DNA of 64,000 nt from the NCBI GenBank assembly GCA_019155205.2, contig JAHNZQ020000308.1:4033858-4097857 (forward strand), in the 5' to 3' direction. Positions 49,737-58,721 of the stretch are shown in pieces. This stretch comes from Gracilaria vermiculophylla (lineage: Eukaryota > Rhodophyta > Florideophyceae > Gracilariales > Gracilariaceae). Numbering within the stretch: the stretch's first letter is position 1; each line of letters starts with the position of its first letter. Position numbers and translations under genes: made by a program. A model generated the notes under the pieces. It was not told where the DNA came from. It saw only the letters and a program-made list of their open reading frames with translations, and ran no database searches.

Positions 49737-50849
49737 ATGCCACCGTCCGTTGACCCATCTGTCTTCTTTGGAAACATCGATTTTCTGGTGAATTGTCTGA
49801 AATTGGGCGACCGGAGATCAAGTGCCATCATTGACAGAACCTTCATAAAATCAGTTCGCTGTGCTCCTGTACCTCCCAGGAGCTCTGCAAGGCAATTATT
49901 GGCGTCTGTGTCTTCTGCATTTCGCCAGTTCGCTCAGTTTGAAAAGCTCGCAAACTTGTGCGGAAGATTAGTCGCCAAAACAGCTGAGTTTGAGATTAAG
50001 GAAGCGGATACGCCTGTGACAACACTCGACTCAGCACTCGCAATGGAGGCTCTCGCTTTCGCTTCAGGCATGGCAGTCATGCAAGGGTTTAGTTCTCTTA
50101 GGAGTTCTTTTACTCAGAATTGTACGGTGCACCATAGTTCTCGCTCTCAAGTCCATCGCACAAAGCTGCGAAGGTGTGATATTTACTGCCGTCGAGGATC
50201 GAAGCATCGAGATCGACGTTTTGGAGATGGACGAAGATCAAATCGTGTATCAGAGCTGGTAAAGCGAGAGATCTCCGCCCTGATTGACGATGGCTATAGA
50301 CGTGCGTTTTTCCACGACAAGAGTGCAGGTCCCTTACTACTGAGCGTCGTTGACGTTCGATGCTCAGATGACTTAAGACATGCGCGCGTGCAAGTTTCAA
50401 TAATGGGGAGCACTGAACAGAAGGATAACACCATGAAGTGGCTTCGCGGCGCAAGAAAAGGACTACGTGGAGATTTGGCGCGTCGAGTTTACCTAAAACA
50501 TACTCCTGAGCTGATGTTTGAAGAAAGCCAAATGGCAGAAGCAGTGAATACGGTGAACATTATAAACGAGATTGCCGCAGAGAATGAAAGAAAGCGTGAA
50601 ATGGCTGACTTTAGTCGAGGAAGCCAGACCAAAGACCTCTACGAGAATGATCTATTCGACAAAGAGCTTGAGCTTGACGCTTCGCTAGATGATGCAATTA
50701 TTGCTGATGACATGGAAGATTATGACGATTCAGGGCTTGTCATAGACGTTGAAGACGCAGACGAAGACGAGGAATGTGATGAAAGCCATGACAAAGATAT
50801 CCCTCGTAGGACACAGAGGGATATGAGCCGAGAAAATCTTATGAGATAG
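49737..50849 (+). CDS. rbfA: Ribosome-binding factor A (RbfA), plastid type
   Basis: The frame is open from 49737 (370 residues), but a better start may be Met 50043 (268 residues), which gives a presequence MEALAFASGMAVMQGFSSLR; the first 102 residues show no homology I recognise. The RbfA KH-like domain is at about residues 175-290: RSNRVSELVKREISALI, LLSVVDVRCSDDLRHARVQV, LRGDLARRVYLKHTPELMFE. The C-terminal ~70 residues are strongly acidic. RbfA binds the 30S subunit and helps mature the 16S rRNA 5' end. It is divergent with the TrhO-methyltransferase fusion, 186 bp away, so both translation-related plastid genes may share a promoter. Confidence 0.85.
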   Translation: MPPSVDPSVFFGNIDFLVNCLKLGDRRSSAIIDRTFIKSVRCAPVPPRSSARQLLASVSSAFRQFAQFEKLANLCGRLVAKTAEFEIKEADTPVTTLDSALAMEALAFASGMAVMQGFSSLRSSFTQNCTVHHSSRSQVHRTKLRRCDIYCRRGSKHRDRRFGDGRRSNRVSELVKREISALIDDGYRRAFFHDKSAGPLLLSVVDVRCSDDLRHARVQVSIMGSTEQKDNTMKWLRGARKGLRGDLARRVYLKHTPELMFEESQMAEAVNTVNIINEIAAENERKREMADFSRGSQTKDLYENDLFDKELELDASLDDAIIADDMEDYDDSGLVIDVEDADEDEECDESHDKDIPRRTQRDMSRENLMR

Positions 50850-50892
50850 TGGGTAATGCGTCAGCGTTAAACACACAGGTTGGGCGATTGGC

Positions 50893-51471
50893 TTACTTGG
50901 TACTCTTGAATGAACAGCCACAGTCGCCCCACCTGGCTTCCAGCGTCTTCATATCGCATGGAAACACCTGTTTGCCCTGCCGTTCGTTGACGGCATTGTG
51001 AGCGCCACAAGCCCATATCATGAAAGACTCTCTGTTGGAAAGGTCCGGGGGTGTGGAGGCGAGATACTTGCTGAAATGGTGGCGGCACCTTTTACAAGGG
51101 TACAACTTTGTCATACTGCGGAGAAAGGCTCTGGCGTGGTGCATTTCTTTCTCGGAAGGCTTTTCTGGAAAGTTGGCGGCGATAGCGTGGATGAGGGTCC
51201 AGCCTGCGTTGCCTATCTCCTTCTTGGAGGGCGGCTGTGGCTGGCGCGAGCTGCTGGAGGACATTCTCTTCACTCCTGTGGGATTCGACATGGTGAGCGA
51301 ACTGGGTGCGTCGGCGTAGAGCTCGCTGAACGAGGGGTAGGCGGTTCGCGACAGAGGGGCGGCGAGCGCTGAAGCCAGATAGGTCGGGCGCATTAACTCG
51401 ACGTCTACATACAGAGATATAAACACGAGCGCTATTCCAACAACTGTAAGCAGCGGTGCGAGAGCCGCCAT
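50893..51471 (-). CDS. Erv/ALR-family FAD sulfhydryl oxidase with N-terminal membrane anchor
   Basis: 192 residues from Met 51471; the frame is open 53 codons further, but that part is Arg/Pro-rich and the internal Met opens a hydrophobic helix (MAALAPLLTVVGIALVFISL). The Erv/ALR domain spans ~85-172: KEIGNAGWTLIHAIAANFPE, the redox pair CKRC (126-129) with HHFSKYL, and CGAHNAVNERQGKQVFPC with the HNxVN FAD motif. A further CGC pair lies at the end (184-186). The enzyme makes disulfides using O2 as acceptor. The anchor suggests the secretory pathway (Erv2-like) rather than the mitochondrial intermembrane space, which is inference. Confidence 0.9.
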   Translation of the reverse strand: MAALAPLLTVVGIALVFISLYVDVELMRPTYLASALAAPLSRTAYPSFSELYADAPSSLTMSNPTGVKRMSSSSSRQPQPPSKKEIGNAGWTLIHAIAANFPEKPSEKEMHHARAFLRSMTKLYPCKRCRHHFSKYLASTPPDLSNRESFMIWACGAHNAVNERQGKQVFPCDMKTLEARWGDCGCSFKSTK

Positions 51472-51758
51472 GCACGCCGGAGCGGTTTGACGCGGTGGAG
51501 CAAAATGGATGCGCGACGCGTGCGGGAGCGCGGTTTGGTGCGGCCGCTCCTTCATGGCGGAGAAAACGCGAATCGAAAGTCTCCACTGGGGACCGTGCGC
51601 GGCGCCATTTCGGGCGCGTGCGCGATACACAGGCGCCGTACGATTTTTGACGGGCCGCCCACTTGCGGGAAAACGACCGCTTCCGGCGTGTACAAGTCAC
51701 CGTGCGGATTGCGCGAGATCCGCTGCCAGCCACTCTGGCATGCGCCGCGCCGTCGAGG

Positions 51759-52283
51759 ATGTCGCGTCAGGGAGGGCAGCAAGCCGATTCGTCGGACGCG
51801 GGCGATTTCGCCGAGGACTTTGCCGTGCTCGAAGCTCGGTGTGACGCGCTGCGCGTTCCATTACCGCTCTCCGCATCGCCTCCGTGTACTGCACGCCCCG
51901 GTCCTGTGCCTCTGGATGCATTCTCGGCCGAGGTGCTGTCATTTTTTTTGCCCGCCCATGCCGTCGAATCAGACGCCGTCGACCCGACGGCTTCTGTCAA
52001 ACGAACGGCCGAGAGGCCTGCGCGGGCGTCAGACGGCAAACCGAAGGGCGTCAAGAGGCAGAAGCGCTTTGTCAGTAACTGGACGCCCGATATGGATAAG
52101 ATAGTCAGAAAGTCCCTCTCCAAGTTTGGCTGGGGATGTTGGGCTCGCATTGCGGCATCAGGAAAGTTGCCGAAAGAGTATACCGCCAAAATGATTGCGA
52201 ACAGAGCAAAATCAATTGGGCTCACCAAAAACATGTTCGGCCCTGCTGTAGCGTCAACCCGAACCAAGGCGCAGTCTCGGTGA
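51759..52283 (+). CDS. Small SANT/Myb-like domain protein
   Basis: 174 residues from ATG 51759 (MSRQGGQQADSSDAGDFAED); an earlier in-frame start would add 32 Arg-rich residues. The first 110 residues are disordered, with a basic stretch (KPKGVKRQKR) that could be a nuclear localisation signal. Residues ~115-165 read NWTPDMDKIVRKSLSKFGWG, CWARIAASGKL and MIANRAKSIGL, with Trp residues spaced as in SANT/Myb repeats. I cannot assign it to a named family. It is divergent from the Erv gene and 49 bp upstream of STN1. Confidence 0.6.
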   Translation: MSRQGGQQADSSDAGDFAEDFAVLEARCDALRVPLPLSASPPCTARPGPVPLDAFSAEVLSFFLPAHAVESDAVDPTASVKRTAERPARASDGKPKGVKRQKRFVSNWTPDMDKIVRKSLSKFGWGCWARIAASGKLPKEYTAKMIANRAKSIGLTKNMFGPAVASTRTKAQSR

Positions 52284-52332
52284 CCCGTTCCCTCACCCGC
52301 TCGTCCTTTGTTTCTTTCCTGTGTGTACGGCC

Positions 52333-52924
52333 ATGAACTCCTTTTATGACAACCATCTCAACTGGGGTTTGGACCCCCTGTTTCATGCGCATGTTAAAAT
52401 GTTCAATAGCATGCTTGACAAGCTAACACGCCCCAAGAGCCATGGCACCAATGCTGTTGCTTTCTACCAGTACGCCCCCAACTTACCAGCCCGCCCTCTT
52501 CGTTTGGTGCGTATAGCGGGCATTGTCGTTTACCTAGCTCACCACACCAAAGTACGTCTCTCTACTGCTCGAGCAGCGAGGAAACCCTCCTGCTCTCACA
52601 AGAACAATTGTCTAATCTCATCGGTGTTTGTGTCCTAAGTTTTCCAGATACCTCGTGGACGATGGCAGTGCAGTAGCCCGTTGCATGCTTTGGAAAGATG
52701 ACACACAACCATCTTCCCCCATAGACCTTGGCGACTTTGTCAACATCATGGGTCGCATTGAATGGCGTCAAGGAGTTTTACTTGTTATTGTTACTCACCA
52801 GCATGTTCCATCTTGGCCATACGAGGAACTATCGTGGTGGGTTGAGGTCCAACAGGCCCACCAGCAAGTTTACTCTGAACCATTAAGCATTACTTTTGAT
52901 CAGGAGTGCAGTCAGAAGTCATGA
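52333..52924 (+). CDS. STN1: STN1, OB-fold subunit of the telomeric CST complex, two exons
   Basis: Exon 1 52333-52551 (73 codons), intron 52552-52639 (88 nt, GTACGT...CTAAG, phase 0), exon 2 52640-52924; 167 residues joined. The start has the STN1 signature LNWGLDPLFHAHVKMF; the OB fold follows with PLRLVRIAGIVVYLAHHTK across the junction to FSRYLVDDGSAVARCMLW, DLGDFVNIMGRIEWRQGVLL, and ends EELSWWVEVQQAHQQVYSEP. It lacks the C-terminal winged-helix part of the human protein, like plant STN1 (~160 residues). CST binds single-stranded telomeric DNA and recruits polymerase alpha for C-strand fill-in. Confidence 0.9.
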
Positions 52925-53101
52925 CGTTAACGAATCGAATATTGAGACTTTGAGGTACTGAGAGCTCTACTCAAAAACCTTGCCTCGGTAGTCGCCCACC
53001 GCATTGCAAAACAAATCTGTACTTTTAATATAAGTACAACTAACCCAACCAACCATTTCATGAAATTAAGAGCTGTTACCCGTATATGTTTACAAATATC
53101 C

Positions 53102-54358
53102 TTAGACGGACCTTTTTGTGTCAGACAACGTCGTTAGTTTTGACTGCCTCTTGATTTCATCTGGAATGAATCGGAATGGTTCCAACGTTGGCGGCTCTAT
53201 ACCGTACTTTTCAGAACGCACATAGTCTCTTATCGACTTTAACCGTCGAACGAGAGCCCCATACGCCGGTGTTGGTAACAATCGTATCTTCTCTGTGAAC
53301 GAGCCGATTTCAGCAATAGTCTCATCATCAAAGTCTGCGACAACCTTTCGTTGAACTTCTGGATCTGCAGACATCAAAATGTCCTGCACTGCCTTTAATG
53401 AGGGACTTAGGTAGTCATTCACGACCTTCAACGTCTTACAGGCATCTGCAGCAAGAGCTAAAGACTTTTGCATATCCACATTCGCGAGCTCGGGATTTTC
53501 CCTACCACGTTCCTCCCACGCGGCGACTGCTGCGAAAATCACAATCCACAGCGAGTCGACTTCTATGGTACTGCTCCCGCAGTATCGTCCAACATCAGAT
53601 TTTATGTTTCCACCTTTTAACACTTTGAGCAAACGTTCTTCGGCCAACTGGACGCCAACCTTGAGCGGAAAATCCAAGCTCCAACAGTGCGCAATAAGAT
53701 CTTTGCGCAACTTCCGCATGTTTCGTGCTTCTTCTTCCTTGGTCTCTAGATCATGGGCTCGTGCTTCAACTTGAAGAATAGCACTTGTGAAACGGTAAAG
53801 GACGTTTTCTGTCACGAAATCTCGATTAGCGACGATCACCTCCGCAAAATCGTCGCGCTTTTGGGCATCTGCAAAATACTCAATGACATCGTCTGAGCGA
53901 GACTTTGGGTCGAAACGAAGGGCCTTGATTTGCTCCTTTGTAAGTACAGGAAGTTCAACCAAGGGCTCTATAGGGGCATCTAACGGATCCTCTTCCGGGT
54001 TCTCCATCTTTCTGAACGAAGGCTCAGTTACTGCCCGATGCGGGGTTTCATCTCCTTGCTCTCCAGACGTTGTCTCTCTTTGCACGTCTTCATCCACTAA
54101 TTTGGCGGTGCTAGATGGTTGTTTTGCAGCAAAACCGCCAGTTTCTGTCGAGGACGTATTCCCTGCAGAGACCCTTTTGCTCTTGGAAGCCCGTGACGTT
54201 CGCTTTTGGTTCGGTGTTTTGCGAGCATTCGCATGGACGCACAGTCCTCTCAGACCTCTGGATGGGTTCGTCCGTGACGGGAGCAGGTTCGGAGCCGTAA
54301 ACGAAGAAAAGCAGATAAACGATGAGAGATCATTTGAGGTCATTGTTGTGTGGTACAC
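53102..54358 (-). CDS. Hypothetical protein, probably plastid-targeted
   Basis: 418 residues, single exon. The first ~45 residues (MTSNDLSSFICFSSFTAPNL from the second Met) are Ser/Phe/Arg-rich with few acids, followed by VHANARK, typical of a plastid presequence. Residues 45-130 are disordered, Ser/Thr/Glu-rich. From ~140 the protein is helical: VLTKEQIKALRFDPKSRSDD, VIEYFADAQKRDDFAEVIVA, a charged coiled-coil-like stretch (EARAHDLETKEEEARNMRKL), LAEERLLKVLKGGNIKSDVG and EIGSFTEKIRLLPTPAYGAL. No catalytic motif or known domain recognised. It is surely a real gene from length and composition. Confidence 0.75.
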   Translation of the reverse strand: MYHTTMTSNDLSSFICFSSFTAPNLLPSRTNPSRGLRGLCVHANARKTPNQKRTSRASKSKRVSAGNTSSTETGGFAAKQPSSTAKLVDEDVQRETTSGEQGDETPHRAVTEPSFRKMENPEEDPLDAPIEPLVELPVLTKEQIKALRFDPKSRSDDVIEYFADAQKRDDFAEVIVANRDFVTENVLYRFTSAILQVEARAHDLETKEEEARNMRKLRKDLIAHCWSLDFPLKVGVQLAEERLLKVLKGGNIKSDVGRYCGSSTIEVDSLWIVIFAAVAAWEERGRENPELANVDMQKSLALAADACKTLKVVNDYLSPSLKAVQDILMSADPEVQRKVVADFDDETIAEIGSFTEKIRLLPTPAYGALVRRLKSIRDYVRSEKYGIEPPTLEPFRFIPDEIKRQSKLTTLSDTKRSV

Positions 54359-55236
54359 TTCTAGTACTCCACGGCAGAGATATTTGGTGACCGAGGTGAT
54401 GATTATTCCAATTCACGCTCAGGACTCGAAAGAATGGGGAAGAAGACGGCACGGAAACTTCAGGGCGAGATGAAGTGATGGTATTGATTCAGATTTCTAG
54501 TTCCTGCCGCAGAAGATCTCGCCACGAGGCGCCCTGCGCTACTGTGCCTTCGTAATAGCTTGCTGCACATTTGACAGCGATGGAAGACATGTGAATATTT
54601 TTCGGTGTGCACTACGTAGACTTAATGCGCGCAAAATCCTACGACATTCGCGAAACTAACTGTCGAATTGAAGTACAAAATCTAAAAATCAAGGATACTA
54701 AGCGAGGGATACCGATAAGCGTGCATAATACCTGAACCCTTTACAAGCCTCATTCTGCTCAATGTCAACCCCGCCGCCTGCCTCCTCTAACTCTGCGGAT
54801 GCCGTTACTTCGAGATACCAGCCTCCAATACGAAGGCACCCAAAGACAAAGGGGTACACGTACGGCCGCACCGATTGAACTCAAACGTCAAGCTGCATAC
54901 AACCCTGTCCTTGTGAAGTGCTGATGTCAACGACGTAATCGCGGAATCGTACTCAGCGTCTCTATAGCGATATTGTATTGGCACACGGTGCATTTCAGAG
55001 TCGTTCTATCTGCTTTCCCACATTGAGTATGGCCTAAAGACCAGATCTCGTTGCTCTAGAGGCGCTGAATACAATTAAGCATTAATTAGACAAAGTGACT
55101 GCACAAGAGACGTCATTCCACACGCCCCCCATCTTCAACTTTCCCTCTTGCCTTTACTCCGGTAATGCAATTCTACGCTGCTGGCTGTACTTTGATTCTG
55201 TCTAGATTTTTTAGCCGCTCAAAGCCGTGAAAAAGA
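54359..55236. promoter_or_regulatory. Divergent upstream region
   Basis: 878 bases between the hypothetical plastid gene (-) and the SUMO protease (+). Short frames only; no RNA gene recognised. Confidence 0.45.
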
Positions 55237-58140
55237 ATGTCGGGCACCCCGTCAGGTGTCAACCCTGATAACGATGGTGTGATTGCACTTGATTCTGACC
55301 CAGAGAGCAACAAACCATTTGCTCGTAGAAGAACAACCTCGCGCTCCATTGCAAGTGATCATGTTGGAGGGAGAATACACGCAGAGCACCCCCCTCGAAC
55401 AAAACTACCAACCCCATCTGTTGACAGCGATGATTCGTCGCATATTCCAGGTCCTTCACGTTCGGACCTGCAAAAGGGAAGAAGGAAGACTACTGTTGTG
55501 CAGGGTTCACGACAAGATCGTCGTGAGAAGCTGAAGGGTACATTTGAGGACGATATTCAGTCGGTGAGTTCTTCATCTGATGTTGAGCAACGTGAGTCGT
55601 CAACCATGATAAAGGTCTCCAAGAGAAAAGAACAAAAGGTGAACGCTAACGCCGCTCATTCGGAAGGTGATGGTGATACCAAATATCAGCAGCAAGACAC
55701 AGAAACAAATTTGGAGGAAAGGGACGTCTCCCAGCGAAAAAGACGTTCTGATCGTAATCTTCGAAGCGCTCCTGTGAAAAGGAGATCTTTGAGGCGACCA
55801 TCGTCTCTCCGTAAAGAAGATGGTCTACATCAAATGAAAGCAGACAGGCAAAAGCGAGAAGCAAACAGGGGCTGCAAATTGAACGATGAGCCTACTTTCC
55901 TGCACCATCGACCAAAGGAAAGATGTTCCGCGCAGCCTATCGATGTTGAGGAATGTGATGAAGGTGGTAATCCAAAATGTGAGGAGAGCAACAACGAATC
56001 TAATCCCGTGAGTGGTGTGCGTCAAATTTCCATGTGTGATGATGATCTACAATTCGTTCCTGAGCCACAAAGAGATAGTGATGTAATCTCAGTGGGAACA
56101 GAGAATGTTTCAACGAGACCTGTGAGATGTATGTCCGAACAAAAAGAAAAACTATCACTAAATCAGCAAGAAGTAGCTGAAGAAGTGAAAGAACTTAATG
56201 TTGATGCACCGTATAAAGGCCCTACGCATCTGATCTTCGAATATCCAAGAGGTCAGAAGGGCAAAATACGTGTTACAGCAGAGGAACGCGGACGTTTAGA
56301 GGAGAAGAAGTATCTTAATGATAGCCTTATAGACTTCTTCTTCAAGTATCAAGAAATAGTACTACAACAACGCGCACCGGAGTTGCAGGTTACTGCCAAA
56401 TTCTTCAGCTCATTTTTTTACGGTCGTCTTCGGAGAACAAAGCCAATTGATTACGAAGGAGTAAGAAGCTGGACGAAGGACGTTGACATCTTTGCGAAAC
56501 AATTCGTGTTTGTTCCCATATGTGATTCGTATCATTGGAGTCTGATCATCATTGCGAACCTACATAACCTAAACGACGTCTTGGACAAAGAAAACGCTGA
56601 ATATCTTGAACACGAGCGCCCTAGAATCGTATACCTTGATTCATTAGATCCCTCTCGTGGTTCTTCTTTCGTGGACTCAATACGTCGGTATTTAGTTGAA
56701 GAATGGCTGTGTCGTAAGAAACAAGAAGTTGTAGACGATGCAAGGAAAAAGGCCATTTTGCAGCGTTTCAAGTCCGCTATACCACTCTTAAAGGCTGAAG
56801 TTCCGCTTCAAACAAATGAATACGACTGTGGTTTATACGTTCTAAACAGCTTACAAATGTTTTTGAAGAATGAGGGGTGTTTTATGGATGCTCTCTTATG
56901 TGGCGATGACCAGGTATCGCATACTTACACTCATGTTGATATTCAGATTCTGAGAGAGACACTTGTGCGTCTCATGAATAATTATGAGCTAGAATGGAGG
57001 GAAAGTACGCGCTCCGCATCTGATGAGGCCCAAGTTAATCCACCTGAAAAAGAGAACGTAACAGATCATCAAAGTGCCAAAATTTTGTCTCCGGATGGTA
57101 CGAACCACCTGGATGCGAAAGCCGAAGAGCATGATGAAGAGTACCTGTTCAATGATGAGAGAATCGGTTCTCGTAATTCGAGTGACGAATTAAAGAGGCA
57201 CACCGGTAACGAAACATATGAGAAATCCAGGGGGCAAGATATTGGAAGAAACAGCCCAATTCATGAAAGCCGCGCATTTACATCTGTTGCGCATAATGAG
57301 ATAGCCAAGGGGAACGTCCCATCAAGAAGTGGATCAAGAAATCGAGGAATACAATCGAAAATAGGTAATGGAATTGAGGATTGCACGAAACCTTTCAGAC
57401 CAGGTGCTATTCCAGCAATTGCGCAAGGATCGCTGGCGGTGGGTTGCCTCCCTCAATGGTCTTTTAAGGGAACTAACGCATGTGAAAGTGAAAAGGAAAC
57501 GACTTCTTTGGGCAAAGAACAAGAGGAACACTGTCTGTTTGGGAAGTGCAATGGCCCTTTAGAAAAAGCAGACAATAATCCGTACAACGACAATGTTCTA
57601 ATGAGATCAACCACTAAAAACCGAGCAAATACTCTTCAAACTAATCACGGTTCTGAATCTGAGAAGGACGAAAAGAATCAAGAGATGCCTGAAGGGTTGC
57701 TCATTAGAAACGATGGGCGAAGTCTGTCGTTCGTGAATACATATTCTGAGCAACTGGATGCGAAGTTCCCAATCATTTCTCATTTATCCGAACGGGGCCA
57801 GCAAGAGATAGTTGGAAAGTCGGAGTCGAACGGATGTTCTCCTCAAAACTCGGAAATACCTATAGAGGTCGGATATGGTGGGAACCCTCAGCATCTACAT
57901 TCGTACATTGCCAGGACTGAAAATCCAAGAGAAAACCTTGATGACTCTAATGCGCACGACGGAGAAGGGATCGACATTTATGGAGACAAAAGCACTGATG
58001 GTCATGAATCTCGCTCATCTTTTCGTCCACACATCATGCAGTCCTCAAGCGATGCCATTGAAAAACTGGACACATATGATCACATTGGCGAAGTAAAGAC
58101 CTACACGAGGCACATTATTTATGAGGCACCGGATTCGTAA
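55237..58140 (+). CDS. Ulp/SENP-family SUMO-specific cysteine protease
   Basis: 967 residues, single exon, start MSGTPSGVNPDNDGVIALDS. Residues 1-~315 are disordered and basic/acidic mixed, with Ser-Asp-Ser and hydrophobic patches (DDDLQFVPEP, SDVISVGTE) like SUMO-interacting motifs. The C48 protease domain is ~325-585: KYLNDSLIDFFFKYQE, FVFVPICDSYHWSLIII (His433), RIVYLDSLDPSRG (Asp468), VPLQTNEYDCGLYVLN (Gln525, Cys531). All four catalytic residues are present. A disordered C-terminal ~380 residues follows. The core resembles the Ulp2/SENP6-7 branch, which trims poly-SUMO chains, but without the long internal insertion. Confidence 0.92.
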   Translation: MSGTPSGVNPDNDGVIALDSDPESNKPFARRRTTSRSIASDHVGGRIHAEHPPRTKLPTPSVDSDDSSHIPGPSRSDLQKGRRKTTVVQGSRQDRREKLKGTFEDDIQSVSSSSDVEQRESSTMIKVSKRKEQKVNANAAHSEGDGDTKYQQQDTETNLEERDVSQRKRRSDRNLRSAPVKRRSLRRPSSLRKEDGLHQMKADRQKREANRGCKLNDEPTFLHHRPKERCSAQPIDVEECDEGGNPKCEESNNESNPVSGVRQISMCDDDLQFVPEPQRDSDVISVGTENVSTRPVRCMSEQKEKLSLNQQEVAEEVKELNVDAPYKGPTHLIFEYPRGQKGKIRVTAEERGRLEEKKYLNDSLIDFFFKYQEIVLQQRAPELQVTAKFFSSFFYGRLRRTKPIDYEGVRSWTKDVDIFAKQFVFVPICDSYHWSLIIIANLHNLNDVLDKENAEYLEHERPRIVYLDSLDPSRGSSFVDSIRRYLVEEWLCRKKQEVVDDARKKAILQRFKSAIPLLKAEVPLQTNEYDCGLYVLNSLQMFLKNEGCFMDALLCGDDQVSHTYTHVDIQILRETLVRLMNNYELEWRESTRSASDEAQVNPPEKENVTDHQSAKILSPDGTNHLDAKAEEHDEEYLFNDERIGSRNSSDELKRHTGNETYEKSRGQDIGRNSPIHESRAFTSVAHNEIAKGNVPSRSGSRNRGIQSKIGNGIEDCTKPFRPGAIPAIAQGSLAVGCLPQWSFKGTNACESEKETTSLGKEQEEHCLFGKCNGPLEKADNNPYNDNVLMRSTTKNRANTLQTNHGSESEKDEKNQEMPEGLLIRNDGRSLSFVNTYSEQLDAKFPIISHLSERGQQEIVGKSESNGCSPQNSEIPIEVGYGGNPQHLHSYIARTENPRENLDDSNAHDGEGIDIYGDKSTDGHESRSSFRPHIMQSSSDAIEKLDTYDHIGEVKTYTRHIIYEAPDS

Positions 58141-58340
58141 AGACTGTCGACAAATAATGCAGTAAAATGAGTTCAAGCTAACTTTGGACCACGAATAACT
58201 TTAGAAAGAAGACATGTCTGATACATTTGAATCCCTAAGACGCGTGTGCATTTCCACATTATGCACGTAATTTGTCTCTAGCGTTTCCATTGATTCTGTT
58301 AATCGACTTCCGCCCATATACTTTCTTTCTGCATGCCAGA

Positions 58341-58721
58341 TCAGGAGCCGCGATAAGTACTGTAACCAAAAGGACTGAGAAGAAGAGGGACGTGATAATG
58401 TTCGGAGAGCTCTTTTACCACGAACGTAATATCTACGTGAGGATAGAAACTTCTTTGTCCTTGTCCTTCATAATATTTGGCAGTTGCGAAACGCAATCGA
58501 TATGTACCGGGGATCCATAACTGAGGATCAGACATCAAATCGTTTACGCGACCATCTCTGTCGCACACTTTCGATGTGATGAGGGTCGCCTCATTTTCTG
58601 ACCATATGCGAAACAGTACAACTTCAAGACCAGCGGCTGGCTTTCCCAACGATGTATCCAACGCGTGAGTTGTGAGGGGGCTTTTGCTCATTTTGGAAAA
58701 CTCCAATCCGTCCGTCTGCAA
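58341..58721 (-). CDS. 5-hydroxyisourate hydrolase (transthyretin-like)
   Basis: 126 residues, or 116 from the second Met (MSKSPLTTHALDT). Family motifs: LTTHALDTSLGKPAAGLEVV, CDRDGRVNDL, GTYRLRFATAKYYEGQG, SFYPHVDITFVV and the diagnostic C-terminal YRGS (HYHVPLLLSPFGYSTYRGS). It hydrolyses 5-hydroxyisourate to OHCU in uric acid breakdown to allantoin. Catalytic His and Arg of the family are in place (H in THALD, R in YRGS). No clear peroxisome PTS1 at the C-terminus; the short N-terminus could not be assigned. Single exon. Confidence 0.95.
   Translation of the reverse strand: MQTDGLEFSKMSKSPLTTHALDTSLGKPAAGLEVVLFRIWSENEATLITSKVCDRDGRVNDLMSDPQLWIPGTYRLRFATAKYYEGQGQRSFYPHVDITFVVKELSEHYHVPLLLSPFGYSTYRGS

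Noticed and set aside
51487..52104. 205-codon Arg-rich + strand frame over the Erv/SANT spacer
   Set aside because: Overlaps the SANT protein in another frame; Arg/Pro-rich text typical of GC-rich shadows.
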